Assembly: GCA_023135745.1 (NCBI GenBank) | Contig: JAGLSM010000080.1 | Coordinates: forward strand, 1-7,856 | Reading direction: 5' to 3' | Source: Spirochaetota bacterium | Lineage (GTDB): Bacteria > Spirochaetota > JAGLSM01 | Length of the DNA: 7,856 nucleotides | Shown: positions 1-5,656 of the stretch, piece by piece | Numbering within the stretch: position 1 is the first letter of the stretch | Layout of the letters: every line of letters starts with the position of its first letter | The notes under the pieces: model-generated | What the model was told of the DNA's origin: nothing | The model's database searches: none | What the model saw: only the letters and a program-made list of their open reading frames with translations | Translations under genes and position numbers: made by a program

Positions 1-552
1 CCCATTTCTTTGGGACAGTAGTGAATAAAAGTATCTATAATTTCCTGAACTCACACTATAATTAAATCTACGATATGCATAAATCCATGCAGACTTAGCT
101 TTGTCTTTAAACTTTTTCTTTACAAATATAAAATTCGAAGGAAATTTAGCCTTACCGGAAGAGGGCCCCAATAGTAATTTAACCTTGTTTTTTGTGGTAA
201 CATTTACTTTTATTTCTTTTCTCTTTATTGAAAAAAATTTGGTAGCGTCTTTTTCAAATGAACTGATAAAAGTATAACTTCTTACTTTCCCCTTAACACT
301 TTCCACCATAAGTCTTCTTATATCCTTATTTGTATAATATTTCCAGGTATATATATGTGATTTTAGATCATTAAATATCTTTTTCTTATAAAAAAGGGAT
401 TTTCCAAACCATTTGAAAACCTGTTTGGTTCTGGTTTTATTAATAATAATATTCTTAACTCTTGTTGTTTTAAAGTCCACCCCGGAACCGCAATTAGAGA
501 TAACAGTTGTAAATAATGTAAGTAAAAATAACCTTCCAATTGATTTTACCAT
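1..552 (-). CDS. Partial lipoprotein with two BamE/SmpA-OmlA-like modules
   Basis: An open frame of 184 codons runs from an ATG at 552 off the left edge, so the C-terminus is missing. The start is fixed by an AAGGAG ribosome site at 558-563, 5 nt upstream. Residues 1-21 look like a lipoprotein signal: basic MVKSIGR, a hydrophobic LFLLTLFTTV stretch, then VISNC with Cys21 as the lipidated residue. Asn at -1 is unusual for enterobacteria but is accepted in spirochaete lipoboxes. Residues about 35-51 (I-N-K-T-x-T-K-Q-V-x-x-x-F-G-K) followed by a W-K-Y-Y strand near 70-73 resemble the BamE/SmpA-OmlA pattern. The same spacing recurs 79 residues later (N117, T119, V124, G129, P130, then W156-I-Y), so the module appears duplicated. 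The protein is Lys-rich and probably anchored on the periplasmic side of a membrane. BamE itself has one module, so a role in outer-membrane assembly is only a guess. I do not recognise a specific gene. Confidence 0.75.
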   Translation of the reverse strand, partial: MVKSIGRLFLLTLFTTVISNCGSGVDFKTTRVKNIIINKTRTKQVFKWFGKSLFYKKKIFNDLKSHIYTWKYYTNKDIRRLMVESVKGKVRSYTFISSFEKDATKFFSIKRKEIKVNVTTKNKVKLLLGPSSGKAKFPSNFIFVKKKFKDKAKSAWIYAYRRFNYSVSSGNYRYFYSLLSQRNG

Positions 553-557
553 AGACG

Positions 558-563
558 CTCCTT
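558..563 (-). promoter_or_regulatory. Ribosome binding site of the lipoprotein gene
   Basis: AAGGAG on the minus strand lies 5 nt before the ATG at 552. It supports that start and the signal peptide that follows it. Confidence 0.75.
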
Positions 564-604
564 AATAACAAAATTAAAATCACATTAACTGTTATCCTAA
601 TTTT

Positions 605-633
605 ATTATACTATAAAGCAAAATTGACGTCAA
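605..633 (-). promoter_or_regulatory. Sigma-70-type promoter of the lipoprotein gene
   Basis: On the minus strand TTGACG (633-628) is followed after exactly 17 nt by a perfect TATAAT (610-605). This predicts transcription start near 598 and a leader of about 45 nt before the ATG at 552. It is the best promoter match in the window. The -35 hexamer lies within a 12-bp palindrome (623-634), so a regulator bound there would compete with RNA polymerase. Confidence 0.72.
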
Positions 634-634
634 T
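623..634. repeat. 12-bp perfect palindrome over the -35 box, possible operator
   Basis: ATTGACGTCAAT is its own reverse complement and contains TGACGTCA at its centre. A 12-bp palindrome is expected about twice by chance in a window this size, so the palindrome alone is weak evidence. What makes it notable is its exact overlap with the -35 hexamer of the lipoprotein promoter, a common position for a dimeric repressor. The mirror-image TTGACG on the plus strand has no matching -10 box at 16-18 nt, so the promoter appears to fire only leftwards. Confidence 0.4.
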
Positions 635-732
635 AACTATCTTAATTCAGAACGATCTCATTAAATTCAATCTCCCTATCTGTCAGAAATAGTTGCCGAT
701 TAAAAAATTCAAACCCTTATTCATTATAAAAA

Positions 733-770
733 AATCCGCGAAAATTCGTTTAAATCAGCCCAATCTGCGT
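733..770. repeat. Degenerate tandem repeat of about 10 bp, AATCnGCG-type units
   Basis: Four similar octamers start at 733 (AATCCGCG), 743 (AATTCGTT), 753 (AATCAGCC) and 762 (AATCTGCG), giving spacings of 10, 10 and 9 bp. The consensus is roughly AATCnGCGtt. The stretch is richer in G+C than the surrounding A/T-rich DNA. From memory it resembles short intergenic repeats of the AATCCGCGTT type seen scattered through some bacterial genomes, but I cannot verify that here. It is too short and too degenerate to be a CRISPR array. Confidence 0.4.
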
Positions 771-924
771 TCTATCTTGCAAAAAAAACTGCAATTACTA
801 AAATATGCAGTCCTATAATTCTAATATGATTGCTCTGTATCTTAATTTTAACTAACCGATTTATTAGCAATAAATGACCAAAAAATAAAAGATTTTCCAG
901 AACAACAATTTTTGCTTAATATTA

Positions 925-933
925 TGCTGTAAT
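925..933 (+). promoter_or_regulatory. Candidate extended -10 promoter of ilvBN
   Basis: TGCTGTAAT fits an extended -10 element (TGn followed by TGTAAT, one mismatch to TATAAT). It would start transcription near 940 and leave a leader of about 35 nt before the ATG at 975. No good -35 box lies 16-18 nt upstream. It is a best guess among weak candidates; another is the TATAAT at 814-819. Confidence 0.3.
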
Positions 934-960
934 GTATTGCTTGTATAAAAAAACACCAGT

Positions 961-966
961 TGGAGG
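961..966 (+). promoter_or_regulatory. Ribosome binding site that sets the ilvB start
   Basis: TGGAGG lies 8 nt before the ATG at 975. A longer reading from the in-frame TTG at 960 would place this sequence inside the coding region and leave that TTG without a ribosome site. The ATG is therefore preferred. Confidence 0.8.
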
Positions 967-974
967 CATTGAGA

Positions 975-2687
975 ATGAAAGGCGCAAACATACTTATCGA
1001 GTCATTACGTAAGGAAGGTGTTAAGCATATATTCGGATATCCCGGCGGGGTTCTTATCCCGACTTTTGATGTATTATACGATACAAAAGATATAGAACTT
1101 ATATTAACACGGCATGAACAAGGCGCAGCTCACGCGGCTGACGGTTATGCAAGAGCATCAGGAAAAGTCGGTGTCTGCATAGCAACATCAGGACCCGGCG
1201 CGACCAACCTTATCACAGGCATAGCAACAGCCTATATGGATAGTATTCCGATAGTATTTATCACAGGACAGGTGCCCACCTCCCTGATTGGTAACGATGC
1301 CTTTCAGGAAGCAGATATAGTTGGGATAACACGCCCGATAACAAAACATAACTATCTTGTCAAGGACGTAAAAGACCTGGCCAGGATTATCAAAGAGGCA
1401 TTTCATATAGCTTCTACAGGCCGGCCCGGACCTGTTCTCATAGATATACCAAAGGATGTTACAACCAGCGAAGCTGAATTTGTATACCCTGAAAAAGCGG
1501 AAATCCGCAGCTACAACCCGACAACTGAAGGTAATCCAAAACAAATTAAAAAAGCTGCAGAAATGATTAATGCGGCCAAACGCCCTGTTATCTATGCGGG
1601 CGGCGGAGTCATTATTTCAGAAGCAAATGAAGAACTCAAAAAATTTACTGAAAAAACAGGCATACAGGTAACCATGACTCTTCTGGGACTCGGAGCTCTT
1701 AAATCAGATCATCCTCTATCCCTTGGTATGCTCGGAATGCATGGCACAGTCTACGCAAACAAAGCTATTAGCGGCAGTGATCTTATTATTTCTATTGGAG
1801 CACGTTTTGACGACAGGGTAACAGGCAAGCTCGATGAATTCGCACCTCACGCAAAGATTATTCACATTGACATTGATCCGACTTCAGTTTCTAAAAATGT
1901 TGGTGTTGATATACCCATTGTGGGAGACGCAAAGAATGTTTTAAAACTTCTGACTGCCCAGATAAAAAAACCATCTATTGATGACTGGAACAAAAAAATC
2001 GAAACATGGAAAAAAGAATCGCCTCTTTCATACGAGAAAGACAGTAAAACCATTAAGCCTCAATTCGTTATCGAAAAACTTTCTGAACTTACAAATGGTG
2101 AGGCCATAATTGCAACCGAAGTAGGTCAGCATCAAATGTGGGCCGCTCAGTTTTATAATTTCAAAAATCCCAGAACTATGCTGACATCAGGGGGCCTGGG
2201 CACAATGGGGTATGGCTTACCGGCCGCCCTCGGAGCAAAGTTCGCCCTTCCTGATAAGCTTGTAGTTGACATAGCAGGCGACGGATCAATTCAGATGAAT
2301 ATCCAGGAGCTTGCGACAGCCGTTATGAATAAAAAACCCGTAAAAATCATAATTCTCAACAATGGATGCCTCGGAATGGTAAGACAGTGGCAGGAATTAT
2401 TTTACGATAAACGCTACGCGTCAACCATCCTCAGCAATTTTGATACCGATCCTGTAACCGCAAAAAATGACATGGATTACATACCTGATTTTGTTAAACT
2501 TGCTGAAGCCTATGGAGCCTATGGGCGGCGTGTCACTGATCCCGCGGAAGTTGAAGACGCCTTGAAGGATATGATTAAACGTGATGAAACATGCATCATG
2601 GAATTTATCATATCACCTGAAGAAAACGTCTTTCCGATGGTTCCCGCAGGAGCCGGATTAACACAAATGATTGGAGGAATGGCTTAA
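975..2687 (+). CDS. ilvB: Acetolactate synthase, large (catalytic) subunit
   Basis: A cytoplasmic ThDP- and FAD-dependent enzyme. It condenses two pyruvates to 2-acetolactate, or pyruvate with 2-oxobutyrate, as the first common step of valine, leucine and isoleucine synthesis. The 570-residue length is typical. The N-terminal ThDP domain (about 1-170) has the catalytic Glu48 in [15 protein letters not shown] and the [15 protein letters not shown] segment. The central FAD domain (about 190-340) has [10 protein letters not shown]. The C-terminal ThDP domain has GDGS at 435-438 and the paired Asn462-Asn463 that close the Mg-ThDP motif. The herbicide-contact positions Pro101 and Trp472 are the common wild-type residues. 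Start at 975 rather than the TTG at 960, because of the ribosome site at 961-966. The stop overlaps the ilvN start by one base (TAATG), which suggests translational coupling. No ilvC or ilvD follows. Identification is very secure. Confidence 0.97.
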   Translation: MKGANILIESLRKEGVKHIFGYPGGVLIPTFDVLYDTKDIELILTRHEQGAAHAADGYARASGKVGVCIATSGPGATNLITGIATAYMDSIPIVFITGQVPTSLIGNDAFQEADIVGITRPITKHNYLVKDVKDLARIIKEAFHIASTGRPGPVLIDIPKDVTTSEAEFVYPEKAEIRSYNPTTEGNPKQIKKAAEMINAAKRPVIYAGGGVIISEANEELKKFTEKTGIQVTMTLLGLGALKSDHPLSLGMLGMHGTVYANKAISGSDLIISIGARFDDRVTGKLDEFAPHAKIIHIDIDPTSVSKNVGVDIPIVGDAKNVLKLLTAQIKKPSIDDWNKKIETWKKESPLSYEKDSKTIKPQFVIEKLSELTNGEAIIATEVGQHQMWAAQFYNFKNPRTMLTSGGLGTMGYGLPAALGAKFALPDKLVVDIAGDGSIQMNIQELATAVMNKKPVKIIILNNGCLGMVRQWQELFYDKRYASTILSNFDTDPVTAKNDMDYIPDFVKLAEAYGAYGRRVTDPAEVEDALKDMIKRDETCIMEFIISPEENVFPMVPAGAGLTQMIGGMA

Positions 2688-3160
2688 TGTACCATACAAT
2701 ATCTGTCCTGGTAGAAAACCACTTTGGAGTACTCACAAGCATATCAGGTCTTTTCGCGAGCCGTGCGTATAATATACAAAGTCTTACTGTTGGACCGACA
2801 GAAGATAAAACTGTATCAAGAATGACTATAGTTGTCGAAGGCGATGACAAAATAATCGATCAGGTTAAAAAGCAGCTCAACAAACTGATTGATACCCTGA
2901 AGGTAATTGACCTGACCAACGAAGAATATGTAGACCGAGAAATTGCACTCATTAAGGTAGAAGCAGGAGTCAATGAGAGGTCTGAAATCTTCCAGGTAAC
3001 TGATGTCTTCAGAGGCAATGTAGTAGATATTTCACACTCAATTATGACAATAGAAGTTACGGGAACTACAAAAAAAATTAACGCGTTTATAGATCTTTTG
3101 AAACCTTTTAAAATCAAAGAGATGGTTAGAACAGGTAGAATTGCCCTTGGTAGAGGTTGA
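2687..3160 (+). CDS. ilvN: Acetolactate synthase, small (regulatory) subunit
   Basis: The regulatory partner of IlvB; in this family it raises catalytic activity and carries valine feedback inhibition. At 157 residues it matches the usual IlvN/IlvH length. An N-terminal ACT domain (about 2-75) has the effector-site segment VENHFGVLTSISGLFASRAY and NIQSLTVG. A second ACT-like C-terminal domain (about 80-157) ends in the family signature RTGRIALGRG. A GGAGG ribosome site at 2673-2677, inside the end of ilvB, lies 9 nt before the ATG, and the two genes overlap by one base. Equimolar expression by coupled translation is the likely reason. The stop codon lies inside the left arm of a hairpin shared with the convergent kinase gene. 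The symbol could equally be ilvH. Confidence 0.96.
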   Translation: MYHTISVLVENHFGVLTSISGLFASRAYNIQSLTVGPTEDKTVSRMTIVVEGDDKIIDQVKKQLNKLIDTLKVIDLTNEEYVDREIALIKVEAGVNERSEIFQVTDVFRGNVVDISHSIMTIEVTGTTKKINAFIDLLKPFKIKEMVRTGRIALGRG

Positions 3161-3182
3161 TTCTGATATTTAAGAATCAACC
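3155..3182. terminator. Probable bidirectional terminator between ilvN and the ROK kinase gene
   Basis: GGTTGATTCT (3155-3164) and AGAATCAACC (3173-3182) are perfect 10-bp complements around an 8-nt loop. The stem ends in G-C pairs. On the plus strand it is followed by ATTTTCC, a short T-run. On the minus strand the following bases, TCTACC, hold no T-run. The ilvN stop (3158-3160) lies in the left arm, the kinase stop (3170-3172) lies in the loop, and the right arm encodes the last kinase residues. Termination of ilvBN is the stronger claim; leftward termination is less certain. Confidence 0.6.
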
Positions 3183-4066
3183 ATTTTCCTGGCAAGCGCA
3201 ATCGCCCCGAGTATTCCCGAGCGTTCTCCCAATGCCGGAGGAGTGATATATGTGTCAATATGATCAATGACTTCAGTTGTCTGAATATAGTTGTTTAGAA
3301 GCTCTTTTACTCTTTCACGTATCATTGGAAATAATTGCTGCTGATTCATAACCCCGCCGCCAATAATTACACATTTAGGCGAAGTAATTGCTATATAATT
3401 AACAATAGCCAACGCAAGGTAATCCGCTTCGAGTTTCCAGGCTTTATGCCCCTTGGGCAATTCTTCAGGGGGACTTCCCCACCTTTTTTCAATAGCAGGA
3501 CCGCTTGCAAGTCCCTCAAGACAGTCAACATGATATGGACAGATTCCCTTAAAAGAGTCCTTTTTTAAATCATGCGGAATCCGGATATGACCCATTTCAG
3601 GATGCATCATCCCCCTGATTGACTGTCCGTTGACAAGGCCTCCACCGCCTATACCTGTGCCGACTGTCAGATAAATAAAGTTATCAAGCCCTTTAGCGGC
3701 GCCCCACATCCTCTCTCCAAGCGCGGCAACATTTACATCAGTATCAAACCCGATAGGTAAATCCAGAACCTGATGAATTGTTCCGACAAAATCAGTATTA
3801 ACCCATCCTTTTTTTGGTGTTGAAGTTATACTGCCGTATGTGGGTGAATATGGATCAGCATCAAGCGGACCAAATGAACCTATACCAAGAGCAGCAATAT
3901 CGTGCATCTCAAGCTGTTTTTGGAAAAAAGTTATTACATGACTGATAGTTTCATCAGGAGTTGTTGTCTGGATTATCTTTTCTGACCGAATATCATTTGG
4001 GCCTGTACCTATCGCGCATATAAATTTTGTACCACCTGCTTCAATACCACCATAAAGCGCAGACAT
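3170..4066 (-). CDS. ROK-family sugar kinase, probably fructokinase
   Basis: Predicted to phosphorylate a hexose, most likely fructose, with ATP in the cytoplasm. Numbered from the ATG at 4066 (298 residues), the phosphate-binding loop is GGIEAGGTKF at 6-15. GIGSFGPLD is at 61-69 and DTDVN at 108-112, with Asp110 as catalytic base. TVGTGIGGG at 134-142 is the second nucleotide motif. The ROK signature HPEMGH at 155-160 leads into CPYHVDCLEG, giving a zinc site of His160, Cys176, His179 and Cys182. The C-x2-H-x2-C form, rather than the usual ROK CxCGxxGC, together with SFGPLD and ASGPA, matches the Bacillus YdhR/Mak-type fructokinases. Mannose or other hexoses remain possible. A GTG at 4072 could also start the frame, but AGGG at 4075-4078 is 8 nt from the ATG and too close to the GTG. 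The gene converges on ilvN with 9 bp between stops. Confidence 0.88.
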   Translation of the reverse strand: MSALYGGIEAGGTKFICAIGTGPNDIRSEKIIQTTTPDETISHVITFFQKQLEMHDIAALGIGSFGPLDADPYSPTYGSITSTPKKGWVNTDFVGTIHQVLDLPIGFDTDVNVAALGERMWGAAKGLDNFIYLTVGTGIGGGGLVNGQSIRGMMHPEMGHIRIPHDLKKDSFKGICPYHVDCLEGLASGPAIEKRWGSPPEELPKGHKAWKLEADYLALAIVNYIAITSPKCVIIGGGVMNQQQLFPMIRERVKELLNNYIQTTEVIDHIDTYITPPALGERSGILGAIALARKMVDS

Positions 4067-4074
4067 TTTCACCG

Positions 4075-4078
4075 CCCT
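4075..4078 (-). promoter_or_regulatory. Ribosome binding site choosing the kinase ATG
   Basis: AGGG on the minus strand is 8 nt before the ATG at 4066 but only 2 nt from the alternative GTG at 4072. It therefore favours the ATG and a 298-residue product beginning MSALYGGIEAGG. Confidence 0.5.
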
Positions 4079-4090
4079 ATTTTTTAAGTC

Positions 4091-4120
4091 ATTATAGATG
4101 AATTATTCTGTTATAATCAA
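4091..4120 (-). promoter_or_regulatory. Promoter of the ROK kinase gene
   Basis: On the minus strand TTGATT (4120-4115) is followed after 18 nt by a perfect TATAAT (4096-4091). The predicted start near 4084 leaves a leader of under 20 nt. The -35 box overlaps the -10 box of the plus-strand promoter for the neighbouring gene. Confidence 0.5.
4109..4117 (+). promoter_or_regulatory. Extended -10 promoter of yhbY
   Basis: TGTTATAAT is a perfect extended -10 element (TG, one base, TATAAT). No strong -35 is evident, which such promoters can tolerate. Transcription would start near 4124, leaving a leader of about 20 nt before the ATG at 4144. Confidence 0.5.
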
Positions 4121-4143
4121 GCATTATTTGATAATATTTATAT

Positions 4144-4425
4144 ATGAATCTATCAAAAGAAATAATAAAAAAACTTCGTCTTGAAGCTGAAAAGATAAAA
4201 CCCAACGTACTTGTAGGAAAAAACGGTTTATCAGAATCAATAATTAAAAAAATTGACATGGAGCTAAGCGCTCATGAACTGATAAAAATCAAAATCCATG
4301 ATTCCGACATAGTCTCATTAAAAGAAAAAGCCCCCGAAATAAGCAGCAAAACCGGCTCAGTAATTATTCGTTTAATTGGAAAAACACTGGTTCTTTACCG
4401 AAAAAATCCTGAAAAAGAAAAGTAA
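4144..4425 (+). CDS. yhbY: YhbY-type CRM-domain RNA-binding protein
   Basis: A single CRM (CRS1-YhbY) domain of 93 residues, the usual size of the stand-alone bacterial form. Members associate with precursors of the large ribosomal subunit and are thought to help ribosome assembly by binding rRNA. Diagnostic features are the exposed GxxG-type loop GKNG at 25-28 within NVLVGKNGLSES, the following helix IIKKIDMELSAHELIKI, and the closing strand IGKTLVLYRKN at 78-88. The N-terminal helix and C-terminal tail are Lys-rich, as expected for RNA binding. The ATG at 4144 is the natural start for the family, but no Shine-Dalgarno sequence precedes it. The leader is only about 20 nt, A/T-only apart from one or two G residues, and contains a small ATTAT/ATAAT dyad (4123-4135). 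It lies 62 bp upstream of the CBS-GGDEF gene on the same strand. Confidence 0.9.
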   Translation: MNLSKEIIKKLRLEAEKIKPNVLVGKNGLSESIIKKIDMELSAHELIKIKIHDSDIVSLKEKAPEISSKTGSVIIRLIGKTLVLYRKNPEKEK

Positions 4426-4432
4426 TTTTATA

Positions 4433-4461
4433 TTTACTATAATCAATAATTAAGGTAAAAT
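4433..4461 (+). promoter_or_regulatory. Candidate promoter of the CBS-GGDEF gene
   Basis: TTTACT (4433-4438), a 17-nt spacer and TAAAAT (4456-4461) lie in the 62-bp gap after yhbY. A TATAAT at 4438-4443 overlaps but lacks a -35. If neither works, the gene could be read through from yhbY, since I see no terminator between them. Confidence 0.3.
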
Positions 4462-4487
4462 GGTCATATCGCAGTTAAGGAAAATGC

Positions 4488-5654
4488 ATGTCGAATCGTA
4501 TTATAAAAGACTTTATGACAAAAAACGTTGTGTCTGTGTCACCGGAGGAAAGTCTTAAAAATACAATAAAAATTATGAAAGAAAAAAAAATCGGAAGTGT
4601 GTTGATAACCGATAATGATAAACTTCTGGGAATCTTTACTGACAGGGACACGATTAAACACTTCCTTGATATTAATAAAGAAACACTTAATAAGTCTATT
4701 AAAAACTTTATGACCAGCAAGGTTATAAAAATACAGGATAATGAAAACTCATTCTCCGCATATAATAAAATGCAAATTCATCATATAAGACATCTGCCTG
4801 TATTTAGTGAAAAAAAACTTGCAGGTATAATATCAATACGTGATTTAATTGAATATTTTTATGATAATAAAAATCCGGATGAAACTTCATCTGATAAAAA
4901 AGTACAGACTAAGGAATTAACAAATTTTCAAATTCGTAATATTGAACTTTTATCTCACCTTTATAACAATGATGCGATAAATGATAGAATCGTCGAAACA
5001 ATCAGAGAATCGGAACTTGATTATTTTTCTATAATTGAAAAGATCAAGTATCTTGAACAACGGGTAAATATTGATGAAAAAACCAATTTATTAAAATTCA
5101 GAAAAGATTTTATTATTAACATTATTAAGACAGCATCCAGAATCTTAAGCAGCAGCAGTATTTCTGAATATAATATTTCTTTTATAAGATTTGATATCGA
5201 CGATTTTTCTGATTTCAACACAAAGTATGGTCATGAAGCCGGTGATGAAGTATTAATAAAATTTGCCCAATTGATAAAAAACAACTCAAGACCAACTGAT
5301 TACATCATAAGATTCGGCGGAGAAGAATTTGACGCCATACTTCCATCCACACCTATTGAGGGCGCGACTCAATATATAGAAAAAATATTTAAAAAAATGG
5401 ATCAACTATACATCGAAAGAAATTCAAAAAAAATCAGCATTACTGTCAGCGCGGGTATTTCCAGTATGTCTTTTAACTTTTCTGAAAACAAAACAATAGA
5501 CAGAAATAAAATTCAAAAAGATTTCAAACAGCTGCAGAGTCAGGCAGACAATTCTCTGTATGAAGCAAAATACCTGGGTAAATCCAGATACTGTATTTAC
5601 TCAAAAGATAAAATATCAAAGTATAAAAAATTCAGAAGTCTCTATAAAAAATAA
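4488..5654 (+). CDS. CBS-pair/GGDEF protein, predicted diguanylate cyclase
   Basis: A predicted soluble cytoplasmic enzyme of 388 residues that makes cyclic di-GMP from two GTP. Two CBS domains (about 5-62 and 70-125: DFMTKNVVSVSP, GIFTDRD, NFMTSKVIKIQD, GIISIRDLIEYF) should form a Bateman module that, by family knowledge, binds adenine nucleotides. A mostly helical linker (about 140-195) leads to a GGDEF domain (about 196-372). The domain has the metal residues in RFDIDDF (Asp236), Asn244 in the substrate site, and GGEEF at 277-281 intact. RPTD at 268-271 is placed exactly as a product-inhibition I-site, five residues before GGEEF. About ten extra residues follow AGIS (from about 325), and the LTGLxNR region is variant (TNLLKFRK). 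There are no membrane segments and no EAL or HD-GYP partner. TAAGG at 4476-4480 supports the start. The stop lies 2 bp from that of convergent galM. Confidence 0.9.
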   Translation: MSNRIIKDFMTKNVVSVSPEESLKNTIKIMKEKKIGSVLITDNDKLLGIFTDRDTIKHFLDINKETLNKSIKNFMTSKVIKIQDNENSFSAYNKMQIHHIRHLPVFSEKKLAGIISIRDLIEYFYDNKNPDETSSDKKVQTKELTNFQIRNIELLSHLYNNDAINDRIVETIRESELDYFSIIEKIKYLEQRVNIDEKTNLLKFRKDFIINIIKTASRILSSSSISEYNISFIRFDIDDFSDFNTKYGHEAGDEVLIKFAQLIKNNSRPTDYIIRFGGEEFDAILPSTPIEGATQYIEKIFKKMDQLYIERNSKKISITVSAGISSMSFNFSENKTIDRNKIQKDFKQLQSQADNSLYEAKYLGKSRYCIYSKDKISKYKKFRSLYKK

Positions 5655-5656
5655 AT

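Larger units (their letters stand above)
553..974. other. Intergenic region between divergent lipoprotein gene and ilvBN
   Basis: About 420 AT-rich bases without a supportable gene. The left part holds the lipoprotein ribosome site, promoter and palindrome. Around 733-770 is a degenerate repeat with a period of about 10 bp. Weak dyads are ACTGCA/TGCAGT (788-793 and 806-811, 12-nt loop) and ATTTATT/AATAAAT (859-865 and 869-875, 3-nt loop, all A-T pairs). Neither is followed by a T-run, so neither looks like an attenuator. I see no T-box signature and no leader peptide rich in Leu, Ile or Val, although 150 nt or more upstream of ilvB is where such control would sit. A TATAAT at 814-819 has only a poor -35 (TGCAAT, 790-795, 18-nt spacing). 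Confidence 0.6.

Noticed and set aside
733..770. CRISPR array
   Set aside because: Units are about 8-10 bp with no spacers, and no cas genes are present.
788..811. ACTGCA/TGCAGT dyad as a terminator or riboswitch stem
   Set aside because: The stem is only 6 bp with a 12-nt loop, no T-run follows, and no larger conserved fold is visible.
805..855. A 16-codon open frame (MQSYNSNMIALYLNFN) upstream of ilvB as an attenuation leader peptide
   Set aside because: It has no ribosome site, only three Ile or Leu codons and no Val, and no terminator/antiterminator pair follows it.
960..962. TTG at 960 as the ilvB start
   Set aside because: The only good ribosome site overlaps it and is correctly spaced for the ATG at 975.
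553..974. T-box or other amino-acid riboswitch upstream of ilvB
   Set aside because: I could not find a T-box core sequence, a specifier loop context or an intrinsic terminator in this stretch.
1188..1544. Minus-strand open frame inside ilvB
   Set aside because: It is antisense to strongly conserved ilvB sequence, its translation is Cys/Tyr-rich and like no family, and it has no ribosome site.
2860..3267. Minus-strand open frame across the end of ilvN and the kinase gene
   Set aside because: It overlaps two well-identified genes in other frames and its translation has no recognisable domain.
4070..4072. GTG at 4072 as the kinase start
   Set aside because: AGGG would be only 2 nt away, whereas the ATG at 4066 has 8-nt spacing and fits the family N-terminus.
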